Program-made: the position numbers and the translations under genes
Shown here: positions 16,661 through 25,354 of the stretch, piece by piece
Layout: the number at the start of each line of letters is the position of its first letter
Numbering within the stretch: the stretch's first letter is position 1
Assembly: GCF_020685205.1 (NCBI RefSeq)
Contig: NZ_JAJERB010000003.1
Coordinates: forward strand, 652,893 to 716,892
Source: Hymenobacter translucens
GTDB taxonomy: Bacteria > Bacteroidota > Bacteroidia > Cytophagales > Hymenobacteraceae
Direction of reading: 5' to 3'
Length of the DNA stretch: 64,000 nucleotides
The notes under the pieces: model-generated
The model's input: the letters and a program-made list of their open reading frames with translations, nothing else
Told to the model about the DNA's origin: nothing
Databases searched by the model: none

Positions 16661-18592
16661 ATGCGGTTCCGCTACGTTTGTGCTCTGCTTCTGGGGTGGC
16701 TGCTGGTGCATTCCGCCGCCGCGCAGGATCCCGACCCACCCCACGTCGTGCGGGACACGCTGCTGCTGAAAGACCCCAAAGGCCCGCACATCTCGGAAGC
16801 CTACCGCTACTACACCGAGCCGTTCGAAGTAGCTCCCAACCCTGAGCAGGCAGAAGCCCGGTGGCGGGACGGAAAGTTTAAAACCGGGCCCTGGCACAAA
16901 ACCCTGAACCTGGGCACCGTGCACGAGCGGGTGTGGATGCGGCTGGCCGTGCGCAACACCGAAGCCCAGCGCCTGCGCTTCGTGTGGAGCATCTTCAACT
17001 TTACCGATAGCGCGGCGCTGTACTGCCGCCGGCAGGGCGAAACCCGCTTTACCCGCCTGGCCGCGGGCAGCTCCTGGGTGCCGGCCGCCGACCGGCAGTT
17101 CCCGGCCCGTTCAGTCAGCCTGCCCTTCACGCTGGAACCGGGGGAGTCGGCCGTGCTTTTGCTGCGCGCCGACGTGCACACCGGGGGCGTGTACCTGCCC
17201 ACCTACATCGAAACGGTGGAGCACTTCCTGGCCTGGGAAATGGGGTTTCCGTTTGAACGGCACTGGGTGTGGCTGCTGGGCTTCTACCTGAGCAGCGCCC
17301 TGTTCAACCTGGTGCTGTTTGCCTTTTTGCGGGACCGGATTCACCTCTGGTACGTGGGCTACGTGGTGGGCGTAAGCCTGTTTCTGATGATGGAGGACGG
17401 CCTCGATGCGCTGATGATGCCGGCCGGGCTTTACCGCCTGGTATGGTCGGTGGGGCAGTACAACCTGATGATTCTGGCCGCGGCGGCCGGCATCCGGATC
17501 ATGCAGCTGTTTCTGCGCCTGCGCAGCGGCTGGCCCCGCCTGCACCGGGCCGGCAACTGGCTGGCGGGCCTGGCGGTGGTATTCGTGGTCTTTTACGCGG
17601 CGCTGTTTCCCTGGGCTGTGGCCCACAGCCTGACGCTGGTGCGGGTGCTCAACTGGGTGCGGGAGGCCCTGCTGGTGGTCGTGTTCGGCTACGGCTGGGC
17701 AACGCTGCTGGCCGTGCTGCTCACCCGCCGGCGCCGGCAGCTGGCGGCCTTTTACGCGCTGACCTACTTCTTCTTTTTCACGGGCTTCGCGGTGTTCTGG
17801 CTCAACCACTTCGGCATCACCAGCTTCAACCCCGTGTACCCGAATACGCTGGCCTGGGGGCTGTTTCTGGAGCTGCTGGTGCTGAGTGCCCTGCTCACCG
17901 GCCGGTTCCACTACACGTTGCGCCAGATTGCCCGCCTGCGCATCCGGCAGCTGCATCTGCGCAACACCCAGAGCGCCCGCCTGATTGCAGCCCAGGAAGA
18001 CGAGCGGGAGCAGCTCGCCCGGGAGCTGCACGACGCGCTGGGCCCTAATTTGATGGCCCTGCACCTGGCCTGGCAGGGACCGGCCGTGCGCGAGGCCCTG
18101 GCTTCCTCGCCCGCGGCGGCCGGGGCCGGGCAGCAGGCCGAGCAGCTTTTGCGCCGTCTGCGGGATGACGTGCGCACGTTCAGCCACACCCTGCTCCCCG
18201 CCCGGCTCGGCCAGGGCAGCCTGACGGAGTCGGTTCAGCAGCTGGGCAGCCTCATCAACCTGCACGGCGGGCCCGAGGTGCGCACCTACTGCGACCAGAC
18301 CGTGGACCAGCTGCCCATCCCGCTGCAGCAGGCCACCTATCGGATTGCCGCCGAGCTGCTCAACAACGCCGTGCGCCACTCCGGGGCTACCAAAGTGCTG
18401 GTGCAGGTGCTGCGCCACCCCAGCACCCTGGAAGTGCTGGTGGAAGACAACGGGCGGGGTATGGAGCCCCGGGCACCCGGCGGGGGCATCGGCCTGCGTG
18501 GGGTGCAGGCCCGCGTTGAATACCTGCGGGGCCACGTACACATCGACAGCTCCACCCAGGGCACCAGCATCGTCGTTCAGATTCCCTGTTAG
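16661..18592 (+). CDS. 7TM-DISM sensor histidine kinase, NarL/DesK class (TCS 4)
   Basis: A 643-residue kinase. A signal peptide (cleaved near SAAAQ) precedes an extracytoplasmic beta-rich 7TMR-DISMED2-like domain (about 30-185), seven hydrophobic segments of the 7TMR-DISM type (about 195-430), and a HisKA_3 domain with phospho-acceptor His about 457 in RELHDALGPNL. The ATPase part has ELLNNAVRHSGAT, VEDNGRGM and GIGLRGVQARVEYL. The DISM class is thought to sense small periplasmic ligands, probably carbohydrate-related; the ligand here is unknown. The partner is the NarL-type regulator 108 bases downstream. The ATG at 16661 is chosen to expose the signal peptide. Confidence 0.93.
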   Translation: MRFRYVCALLLGWLLVHSAAAQDPDPPHVVRDTLLLKDPKGPHISEAYRYYTEPFEVAPNPEQAEARWRDGKFKTGPWHKTLNLGTVHERVWMRLAVRNTEAQRLRFVWSIFNFTDSAALYCRRQGETRFTRLAAGSSWVPAADRQFPARSVSLPFTLEPGESAVLLLRADVHTGGVYLPTYIETVEHFLAWEMGFPFERHWVWLLGFYLSSALFNLVLFAFLRDRIHLWYVGYVVGVSLFLMMEDGLDALMMPAGLYRLVWSVGQYNLMILAAAAGIRIMQLFLRLRSGWPRLHRAGNWLAGLAVVFVVFYAALFPWAVAHSLTLVRVLNWVREALLVVVFGYGWATLLAVLLTRRRRQLAAFYALTYFFFFTGFAVFWLNHFGITSFNPVYPNTLAWGLFLELLVLSALLTGRFHYTLRQIARLRIRQLHLRNTQSARLIAAQEDEREQLARELHDALGPNLMALHLAWQGPAVREALASSPAAAGAGQQAEQLLRRLRDDVRTFSHTLLPARLGQGSLTESVQQLGSLINLHGGPEVRTYCDQTVDQLPIPLQQATYRIAAELLNNAVRHSGATKVLVQVLRHPSTLEVLVEDNGRGMEPRAPGGGIGLRGVQARVEYLRGHVHIDSSTQGTSIVVQIPC

Positions 18593-18657
18593 CCTTGTTA
18601 AATGTTGATTGTTGAAAGGCCCGCCTTCACCAACAATCAACATTTAACAAGGCTAAC
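18588..18657. repeat. 27-base perfect inverted repeat between TCS 4 kinase and regulator
   Basis: Arms 18588-18614 and 18631-18657 are perfectly complementary over 27 bases, with a 16-base loop. The left arm includes the kinase stop codon (TAG at 18590-18592). No T run follows. It could attenuate or process the mRNA between the two cistrons, or be a member of a dispersed repeat family. Confidence 0.95.
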
Positions 18658-18700
18658 AATCAGCCAACACCCCGCTCCTCCCACCGTAACCACCTGCCGT

Positions 18701-19348
18701 ATGATCTCACCCTGCCGCCTGCTGATTGTAGACGACCACCAGATGCTGACGCAAAGCCTGGCCGCCTTGCTCGACGGGCAGCCGGACCTGCACGTAGTCG
18801 GGCAGCTGGCATCGGGGTCGGAGCTGCTGGCCTGGCTGCCGAAACCCGGTACCCCTGCTACCGCCGACGTGCTGCTGCTGGACCTGCACCTGCCCCCGCC
18901 CGACGGCCTCACCCTATTGCCCCAGCTGCGGCAGCAGTGGCCGGAGCTGCGCGTGCTGGTGTTCAGCACCCTGGCCACGCCGGAAATCATGAATATCGTG
19001 GAAGCCGGTGGGGCCCGGGGGTTCGTGCCCAAGTCAGCCGACGCGGGGCAGCTGCTGGAGGCTATCCGGGCGGTGGCAGCCGGTGGCCGGTCGTTCCCGA
19101 CGCTGTTGCGGCCCGCTCCCACCACGCCCAGCTCCGACCCCACGGCCTTGCTTAAGCTGCACCGCCTGAGCGCCCGGGAGCGGGAAGTGGTCAGCCTGGT
19201 CTGCGAGGGGCTGACCACCCGCGACATTGCCGACAAGCTGTCCTTGTCGGAGTTTACTGTCACAACTCACCGGCGCAACATTCTGCACAAGCTGGAGCTG
19301 CACAACGTGGCCGCCCTCACGCAGTTTGCCCGGGACCACGGGTTGTAG
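18701..19348 (+). CDS. NarL/FixJ-family response regulator (TCS 4)
   Basis: A 215-residue regulator: receiver (about 5-125) with LIVDDHQML, phospho-acceptor Asp61 in LLLDLHLPPPDG and Lys in the GFVPKSAD loop, then a LuxR-type HTH (about 150-210; LSAREREVVSLVCEG, TTRDIADKLSLSEFTV). It is the partner of the DISM kinase. The ATG at 18701 is used because an in-frame ATG at 18602 falls inside the inverted repeat. Target genes are unknown. Confidence 0.93.
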   Translation: MISPCRLLIVDDHQMLTQSLAALLDGQPDLHVVGQLASGSELLAWLPKPGTPATADVLLLDLHLPPPDGLTLLPQLRQQWPELRVLVFSTLATPEIMNIVEAGGARGFVPKSADAGQLLEAIRAVAAGGRSFPTLLRPAPTTPSSDPTALLKLHRLSAREREVVSLVCEGLTTRDIADKLSLSEFTVTTHRRNILHKLELHNVAALTQFARDHGL

Positions 19349-19352
19349 CCTG

Positions 19353-20894
19353 CTACCACTTCTTTCCTTCCCACACCGCCAGGGCCGCCTGATGCTCCCG
19401 CCGGATCCGGGGCAGCACGGCCGGCCCCGGCCCGGTGCCCACCCCGATAGCCGTTCCTTTTTCGCGGGCATATGGGTTGCCGATGGTACCGGCCCGGCTG
19501 TAGCGGGCAAACAGAGCAGGCACATCGTCATCGGGCTCGTCGTCCACCAGGATAACGTGCTCGAAGCTGGCGAGGGCGGTCAGGTCGGGCCACCAGTACA
19601 GGTAGCTGCCGTTCCGGCTGTGGGCTTCCGGCATAAGCCGGTTGCGGTTAAAGTAGTTGATGGCCCCGGCCTGCCCGTAGTTGGCACATACAATCAGGGT
19701 ACGGGGCCGGGTGGCGGCAGGCAGGGCCTGCCAGGCCGCGTAGGTTTTGTCGGCCAGCTCCTGCCAGCCCAGCATGTCGGCGTAGTCCTGGGGCAGGGCG
19801 TGGTCTTCTCCGTCTTCCCAGCGCAGCATACCCAGGTCGCGGTACCGGGCCCCGAACTCCTGCATCGGTGCCGGCGACAGCACCGGGTAGACAAACGGCA
19901 GCAGGGGCAGCATGATCAGGACGGGCAGGGCGGCCACCACCGGCTGCACGTAGCGCGCGCCCCGCAGCCGGCTTAGCTGCCGCTCCAGCCATAGCGCCCC
20001 GAACGCGAAGAGCAGCGGGTAATAGCCCAGGGCATAGTAGCTTTTGCCGTGCAGCACCGTCAGGATGCCCAGGCCCAGCAGGTAAAGCCAGCCTACCGCG
20101 CGAAACGGCCGGAACTTGCGGTAGAGCAGCAGCGCCAGCAGCCCTGGCACCCACACCCACACCGCCGGGAAGCACATCAGCAGCTGGTCTTTCCAGAAGT
20201 CGGCCACCGACACGTGCACCAGCTGGGTGCCGTGCAGCTCGCTCATGTGGTTGAGAAACGGGATGCCGTGGCGCAGCTGCCAGATCAGGTTGGGCAGGAA
20301 CAGGAGCAGCACGAGGGCTGCGGCGCTCCAGAAGGGGCGGGTGGTAAGCAGGCGGCGGTGGGGCGTGAGCAGCACCGCGCCCAGCACGGCGGCCAGGAAA
20401 AAGAAGGTGGTGTACTTGTTCAGCAAGCTTAGTCCCAGCACCACGCCCGCCGCATACAGGTAGCCGGGCCGGGGCCGCTGCCAGTACCGCACCAGCGCGT
20501 AGCTCACGGCCGTGAAGGCCAGCACCTCGAAGGAGTTGGGCTGAAACAAAAAGTTGAGCCGGGCAAAGCCGGACGCCAGGTAGCAGGTGCCGGCCAGCAC
20601 CACCGCAAACCAGCCGCCCCCGAGCTTCTGGGTTAGCCGGGCTACCAGGTAGATGGTGAGGGCACCCCACAGAAACGGCCAGAACTTCACCCATACGTAG
20701 CCCCCGCCCAGCGCCTGGGTTAGCCAGGCCTGCGCCGCCAGCAAAGGCGGCACCTCAATAAAGCCCCAGGCCAGGTGGTGGCCCATGTTGAGGTAGAGGT
20801 ATTCGTCGCGCTGCAGCTCGTAGGCGCCGCTGCCGAGCAGGTAGCCGATGAAAAACTTAAGCAAGGCCAGCAGCAGCGGGATCAGACGCTTCAT
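19353..20894 (-). CDS. ArnT/PMT-family (GT39) membrane glycosyltransferase
   Basis: A 513-residue polytopic protein with about ten to twelve TM segments. ELQRDEYLYLNMGHHLAWGF carries the conserved acidic residue of the first periplasmic loop (Asp-Glu), and the second half alternates short loops and hydrophobic segments. The family transfers a sugar from a polyprenyl-phosphate donor to lipid A, protein or other glycans, acting on the periplasmic side. The donor and acceptor are not set by sequence. A perfect minus-strand TATGTTTG -7 box (20920-20927) lies 25 bases upstream of the ATG at 20894. It ends 4 bases from the TCS 4 regulator, in convergent orientation. Confidence 0.87.
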   Translation of the reverse strand: MKRLIPLLLALLKFFIGYLLGSGAYELQRDEYLYLNMGHHLAWGFIEVPPLLAAQAWLTQALGGGYVWVKFWPFLWGALTIYLVARLTQKLGGGWFAVVLAGTCYLASGFARLNFLFQPNSFEVLAFTAVSYALVRYWQRPRPGYLYAAGVVLGLSLLNKYTTFFFLAAVLGAVLLTPHRRLLTTRPFWSAAALVLLLFLPNLIWQLRHGIPFLNHMSELHGTQLVHVSVADFWKDQLLMCFPAVWVWVPGLLALLLYRKFRPFRAVGWLYLLGLGILTVLHGKSYYALGYYPLLFAFGALWLERQLSRLRGARYVQPVVAALPVLIMLPLLPFVYPVLSPAPMQEFGARYRDLGMLRWEDGEDHALPQDYADMLGWQELADKTYAAWQALPAATRPRTLIVCANYGQAGAINYFNRNRLMPEAHSRNGSYLYWWPDLTALASFEHVILVDDEPDDDVPALFARYSRAGTIGNPYAREKGTAIGVGTGPGPAVLPRIRREHQAALAVWEGKKW

Positions 20895-21250
20895 TGGTAA
20901 GTGGGAAAGAGCAGGTTGACAAACATAGGGGAAAGCCAATAACCGAAAAAACACGGATTCCGCAGGTTTCTGCAAACTGCACCCTGCCTAGCCCGACAGG
21001 GTTGCGGGCCAGGCTCATTTAGGGGCGAATGAGCCGGCAACGGTTGAAAAAAGCATTACCAGGTACGCTATATAAAAATTATAAAATATTGTATTCAAGG
21101 CAGTTAAGCTCGTCCGTACAGTGCCCCTACCCCATGGTCCGGACGTAACTAACTGCGGTGATTTTACCGTAGGCTTACCCCACCCCGACCGCCCGGGGCC
21201 GTGGAAATTGCCCGTGCCGGCACCCCGCCGCTGCGTTAACCGATTCTGCC
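20895..21250. other. intergenic stretch, divergent promoters
   Basis: This holds the minus-strand -7 box of the GT39 gene (20920-20927). An AT-rich patch (about 21056-21101, TATA-like runs) contrasts sharply with the GC-rich surroundings and is the likely promoter zone for the DUF2382 gene that starts at 21251. No gene is seen. Confidence 0.5.
20920..20927 (-). promoter_or_regulatory. -7 box for GT39 gene
   Basis: Read on the minus strand this is TATGTTTG, an exact TAnnTTTG match, 25 bases before the ATG at 20894. Confidence 0.6.
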
Positions 21251-21706
21251 ATGCCGACCCCCGAAGAATCAATCCCCGATCAGCCCAAGCACCAGTACGG
21301 CACGATCCCCCTCATTGAGGAGCAGGCGCTGCTCAGCAAGGAAGTGGTGGAGTCGGGCCGGGTGCGCATCGCCAAAGTGGTGCGCGAAGAGCCCCAGAGC
21401 CTGCAGGTGCCCCTCACCCACGAAGAAGTAAACGTGGAGCGCGTACCCGTCAACCAGTTCGTGGACGTGGCCCCACCGGCCGTGCGCTACGAAGGCGAGA
21501 CGATGATTATGCCCGTTGTGCAGGAAGTGGTTGTCAAGCGCCTGCTGGTCGTCGAGGAAATCCGGGTCACCAAGCGCCAGGTGCAGACCACTGAGGCGGT
21601 GCAGGTGACCCTGCTTAAAGAAGACATTGTGGTGGAGCGAACCGACCTGCGGGCCGGCGCTGCACCCACGGCACCGGATAACCCGGCCCCTCAGCCCACC
21701 CGCTGA
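21251..21706 (+). CDS. DUF2382 (YsnF/AvaK-like) protein
   Basis: A 151-residue cytoplasmic protein made of one DUF2382 domain. TIPLIEEQALLSKEVVESGR, VPLTHEEVNVERVPVNQ and VVQEVVVKRLLVVEEIRV are the repeated beta-hairpin motifs of the family. Members are linked to general stress and desiccation tolerance, but the biochemical role is unknown. A second DUF2382 gene follows after 57 bases, so the pair is probably co-expressed. Confidence 0.9.
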   Translation: MPTPEESIPDQPKHQYGTIPLIEEQALLSKEVVESGRVRIAKVVREEPQSLQVPLTHEEVNVERVPVNQFVDVAPPAVRYEGETMIMPVVQEVVVKRLLVVEEIRVTKRQVQTTEAVQVTLLKEDIVVERTDLRAGAAPTAPDNPAPQPTR

Positions 21707-21763
21707 TTTTTAGAGTACCCTTTTTATTTCCAATCCATCCCAACAACCAAAACCCCAACAACC

Positions 21764-22564
21764 ATGTCACAGACCGTAATTGGAGTATTCGAAAGCGGCA
21801 GCACCGCCCAGCAAGCCATTGACCAGCTGACCGCTAAAGGCATCACGCGCGACAACATTGACGTGTCGAGCCAGAGCAGCACGGGCGATGCCACCAGCCA
21901 TAGCTCCGACGACAGCATCGGCGGCTTCTTCCGTAACCTGTTCGATTCCGACGACGAAGCCAACACTTATTCCCAGGTGGCCCGCCGCGGCACGGTAATC
22001 ACAGTACACGCCCAAAGCCCCCAGCTGGCGGAAAATGCCCGCGACATCCTCGACCAGTGCGGAGCCGTGGACGTGAACGAGCGGGCTCAGTACTACCAGC
22101 AGAACAGTGGTCAGCAAAACAACCTGGCCGCCGGCACGCAGACCGGTCAGACCAGCGGCGCTATTCCCATCATTGAGGAAAACCTGCAGGTGGGCAAGCG
22201 CGTGGTGGAAACCGGCGGGGCCCGCCTGCGCAGCCGCATCATTGAGCGCCCCGTAGAGGAGCACCTCCGTCTGCGCGAAGAGCACGTGCACGTGGAGCGC
22301 ACTGCCGTAAACCGCCCCGCTACCGAGGCCGACCTGCGCAACTTCCAGGAAGGTGAAATCGAAATCACCGAGCACGCCGAAGTACCCGTGGTTTCCAAGG
22401 AAGCCCGCGTAGTAGGCGAAGTAACCCTGGGCAAGGAAGTGCAGGAGCGCGACGAAACCGTCCGCGACACCGTGCGCCGCACCGACGTGGAAGTCGAGCA
22501 GCTGCGCGGCGACGACGTGAACCGCCGCACTTCCACCGACAATGACACCAACCGGCAGTCGTAG
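21764..22564 (+). CDS. general stress protein: N-terminal 17M-like domain plus DUF2382
   Basis: A 266-residue protein. The N-terminal ~105 residues match the general stress protein 17M/YflT-like domain (TVIGVFESGSTAQQAIDQL, GTVITVHAQS). A Gln/Asn/Gly linker follows (about 105-130), then a DUF2382 domain (about 130-245; IPIIEENLQVGKRVVETGG, VERTAVNRPATEADL). The same domain pair is common in stress proteins of this phylum. Repeated Glu-Val alternation suggests long beta strands. A strong terminator follows. Confidence 0.9.
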   Translation: MSQTVIGVFESGSTAQQAIDQLTAKGITRDNIDVSSQSSTGDATSHSSDDSIGGFFRNLFDSDDEANTYSQVARRGTVITVHAQSPQLAENARDILDQCGAVDVNERAQYYQQNSGQQNNLAAGTQTGQTSGAIPIIEENLQVGKRVVETGGARLRSRIIERPVEEHLRLREEHVHVERTAVNRPATEADLRNFQEGEIEITEHAEVPVVSKEARVVGEVTLGKEVQERDETVRDTVRRTDVEVEQLRGDDVNRRTSTDNDTNRQS

Positions 22565-22589
22565 CCGACTCCGCCAGCCACATGAAAAG

Positions 22590-22617
22590 GGCCGCTGAAA
22601 ATTCAGCGGCCTTTTTT
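22590..22617 (+). terminator. rho-independent terminator after DUF2382 pair
   Basis: GGCCGCTGAA (22590-22599) pairs perfectly with TTCAGCGGCC (22602-22611), and a run of seven T follows. The matching A run on the left makes it usable in both directions. Confidence 0.93.
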
Positions 22618-22710
22618 TATGCGCGCCGGGACGGCCCCTCGGCTCCACTTAGCGGCTTACCCGTTGCTGCCTGCCCTGCAATGCGCCTTTATTTCTTGGC
22701 GCGCACCGGG

Positions 22711-22953
22711 CTAGAATTCCGGCAGCCGGATCCGGTCCAGGTAGCCGGCCAGCCCTGCCGGGTGCTGAAACAGGTGAATAAACAGAATGTGCTCTTCGTC
22801 CCGCACGCGCCAGACCTCCGCGTAGAAGTCGCTCAGGGCGTAGAGAGTCAGCCGGAAGGAGTCCTGGCCGCGCTCGGCGAGCAGGTGCCCTGTCTGGTGC
22901 AGGCAGCGGGCCTGCTGGCCCATCGGAAGCTGTTTGAAGGCAAGAAGGTTCAT
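22711..22953 (-). CDS. small hypothetical protein
   Basis: An 80-residue protein from the ATG at 22953. It is compact, soluble and aromatic-rich (YALSDFYAEVWRVRDEEHILF), with no TM segment or signal peptide. A minus-strand TACTTTTG box (23009-23016), an exact TAnnTTTG match, lies 55 bases upstream, which supports expression. I recall similar short proteins in Hymenobacter genomes, but no function. It sits alone between the DUF2382 pair and the YfcC-type transporter. Confidence 0.65.
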   Translation of the reverse strand: MNLLAFKQLPMGQQARCLHQTGHLLAERGQDSFRLTLYALSDFYAEVWRVRDEEHILFIHLFQHPAGLAGYLDRIRLPEF

Positions 22954-23138
22954 AGAATGTGAGGAGGTAAACCCCACGAAGCCGGGCTCGGGTTCCGGCG
23001 CGGCCCGTCAAAAGTACGCCGTCAGTGGCAAGCCCTACCAGGGCCAAGTAGCCGGTTACCAAAGGGCTGCGCCGGCCCGGAAACGCCCCCGGAACGTGCA
23101 ACGCGGGTTTCGCCGGCATCTGTGTGCATATTGCCGCC

Positions 23139-24488
23139 ATGAAGACGATTCGCTTTCCGCACCCGCTGGTGCTGCTCGTGGGCTTTATCCTGCTGGCTAT
23201 GCTGCTGAGCTACGTGCTGCCCGCCGGGGAGTTCACCCGGGTAAACGACGCTGCCACCGGCCGCGACGTGGTCGTACCCGGCTCTTACCACCGCGTGGCA
23301 GCGTCGCCGGTCAGCCTGGCCCAGGCGCTGGTCGGCATTCCGAAAGGCATGGCCGAGGCGGCCGGCGTTATCTTCTTCGTGTTCCTGACCGGGGGTGCCT
23401 TTACCGTCATCGACCAGACCGGGGCGCTGCGCCGGGGCGTCGACTGGCTGCTGACCAAGCTGCGGGGGCGGGAGGTGTTCGTGATTCCCATCATCTCCCT
23501 GCTGTTTGCCACCATGGGGGCCCTGGAAAATATGCAGGAGGAAATCATTCCGCTGATACCGGTGCTGCTGGTGGTGATGCGCCGCCTGGGCTACCCGGTC
23601 ATCACGGCGGCGGCCGTCAGTATCGGAGCCGCCGCCGTGGGCGCATCGTTTAGTCCGCTGAACCCCTTCCAGGTGCAGATTGCCCAGAAGCTGGCCCAGC
23701 TGCCGCTGTTGTCGGGCAGCGGGTTCCGGCTAATCTTTCTGGCGTTGGCCCTGGTTATCTGGATTGGGGGCACAATGCGCTACGCGGCCCGGCATCGGGT
23801 GGCCCCGGAGCTGCTGGCCGCCGATGAGGAAGCGGCCCCGGGCAGCGCCGCCCGGCAGGGCATCGTCCTGCTGCTGTTGCTGCTCACCTTTGCCGCTTTC
23901 ACCTACGGCGTACTTAACCTGGGCTGGGAGTTCGAGCAGATGGGGGCCTTGTTCTTCGTACTGGGCGTGCTGGCCGGCCTCCTCGGCGGGCTGGGCTTGA
24001 ACGGCACCGCCGAAGGCTTTATCACCGGCTTCCGCGACCTGGCGTTTTCCGCCCTGCTGATCGGCTTTGCCCGGGCCATCTTCGTGGTGCTGGAGCAGGG
24101 CCACATCGTCGATACACTCGTGAACGGCCTTTCTGCCCCCCTGGCCCATCTGCCGGTGGCATTGTCGGCGCTGGGCATGATGGGTGTGCACACCGCCCTG
24201 CACCTGCCCGTGCCCAGCGTCAGCGGCCACGCGGTGCTGACCATGCCCATCCTCACGCCATTGTCGGACCTGCTGGGGCTGCCCCGGCAGGTGACGGTGC
24301 TGGCCTACCAGTACGGAGCCGGGCTGTGCGAGCTTATCACGCCCACCAACGGGGCCCTGGTCGCCATCGTGGCCGCCTGCGGGGTGCGCTTCGACCAGTG
24401 GTGGAAGTTTGTGCTGCCGCTGTACCTGCTGCTTTTTGCCCTGGGCGCCACGGCCGTCGTCATTGGCATTGCCATCGGCCTGCAGTAA
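23139..24488 (+). CDS. YfcC/DcuC-family membrane transporter
   Basis: A 449-residue inner-membrane transporter with about twelve TM segments, of the C4-dicarboxylate anaerobic carrier-type family (PF03606) that includes YfcC. LLSYVLPAGEFTRV near the start, EEIIPLIPVLLVV, PLNPFQVQIAQKL and PSVSGHAVLTMPILTPLSDL are conserved-looking segments. Substrate is not clear: arginine/ornithine, amino acids or carboxylates are proposed for different members. The start is the ATG at 23139. It stands alone between inverted-repeat tracts. Confidence 0.85.
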   Translation: MKTIRFPHPLVLLVGFILLAMLLSYVLPAGEFTRVNDAATGRDVVVPGSYHRVAASPVSLAQALVGIPKGMAEAAGVIFFVFLTGGAFTVIDQTGALRRGVDWLLTKLRGREVFVIPIISLLFATMGALENMQEEIIPLIPVLLVVMRRLGYPVITAAAVSIGAAAVGASFSPLNPFQVQIAQKLAQLPLLSGSGFRLIFLALALVIWIGGTMRYAARHRVAPELLAADEEAAPGSAARQGIVLLLLLLTFAAFTYGVLNLGWEFEQMGALFFVLGVLAGLLGGLGLNGTAEGFITGFRDLAFSALLIGFARAIFVVLEQGHIVDTLVNGLSAPLAHLPVALSALGMMGVHTALHLPVPSVSGHAVLTMPILTPLSDLLGLPRQVTVLAYQYGAGLCELITPTNGALVAIVAACGVRFDQWWKFVLPLYLLLFALGATAVVIGIAIGLQ

Positions 24489-24494
24489 GTTTGT

Positions 24495-24581
24495 CAGCTC
24501 TTAGCTGATAGCTGCTAGCCGTTAGCTTTTGTCCTAACATCAGGCTGCCGGCACAAAAAAGCGAATGGCTGACCGCTAAAC
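24495..24581. repeat. imperfect inverted repeat made of TTAGCTG-like words
   Basis: GCCGTTAGCTTTT (24518-24530) pairs with most of AAAAAGCGAATGGC (24556-24569), and TTAGCTG/GCTGATAG words add a further irregular stem. It lies between two convergent genes, so it may terminate both. Related tracts occur at 28619 and 30520-30590. Confidence 0.5.
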
Positions 24582-24983
24582 AAGGCGCAGCTCGTCCGGC
24601 TCGAAGACCCGCTTGATCTTGCGCTTCTTTTCCACGATCTGAAAGCGGGCCGTATGGGTCCGCTCGTTCCAGAACACGTCGGAAATCAGGCCACGGTGGG
24701 GCGGGCGGCCCGGCTCGGCCCCCACTTCCTCCACCAGGTCGCCGAAGCTGTAGGGCGGCTTGTCGGGCAGCTCGCTGAACAGTTCCCCGCTCACCTTGAA
24801 CTGCTGCTCGTCGTAGCGCAGCAGGATCCAGTCCTCGGCTTCGTCAATTTTCTCGAACACCTTGCCCAGGGGCTCGAGCCACTCGAAGGTTCGGCGGTTA
24901 GCCGGGTGAATATAGCGCAGGCCGTAGTCGGGAGTCCAGGAGTACAGGCCGTAGCGGACGGGTTGGGGGCGGGGTCGGGACAC
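24576..24983 (-). CDS. hypothetical protein
   Basis: A 135-residue soluble protein from a GTG at 24983 (a GTG at 25013 would add ten hydrophobic residues). It contains RYGLYSWTPDYGLRYIHPA near the start, an acidic middle, and a basic end KKRKIKRVFEPDELRL. No domain is recognised, but the reading frame fits the codon use of its neighbours. It is divergent from the glycogen synthase gene. Confidence 0.6.
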   Translation of the reverse strand: MSRPRPQPVRYGLYSWTPDYGLRYIHPANRRTFEWLEPLGKVFEKIDEAEDWILLRYDEQQFKVSGELFSELPDKPPYSFGDLVEEVGAEPGRPPHRGLISDVFWNERTHTARFQIVEKKRKIKRVFEPDELRLV

Positions 24984-25354
24984 GAAAAAGCAGATAAATA
25001 CGCCACCCAACACCGGGCGGCGGGTTTTGGTTTGCGCCGGACCCGATCAGGACGGGCGGGCAGCCCCCGGCTGGCAGCGTGGGCCAGCACACGTAGGGCA
25101 GCGCCGTCGTGAACGATGCGGAAGCTGATGCGCTTCTTCCGCCCGGCACGACGTCGTGGAGGCCGGTGATTCGCTGCCAGGCGTGATTTCGGTGGAACAG
25201 GGTAGTGCGGGAATCCGAAGCAGGGTCAGGCGCGGTATTCCTGCCGGCGAAGCACGGAAAATTTCCCCGCTTCCCCAGTGCGGTTGGTTCCCGCCCCATG
25301 CCGCCACTTCCGGCGACTTATCTATCTTTCGCCCCACACCTAACTTTTCCAGCC
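24984..25354. other. intergenic stretch between hypothetical gene and glycogen synthase
   Basis: It contains a TATCTTTC box (25323-25330) upstream of glycogen synthase. Otherwise I see no gene, repeat or hairpin in it. Confidence 0.5.
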
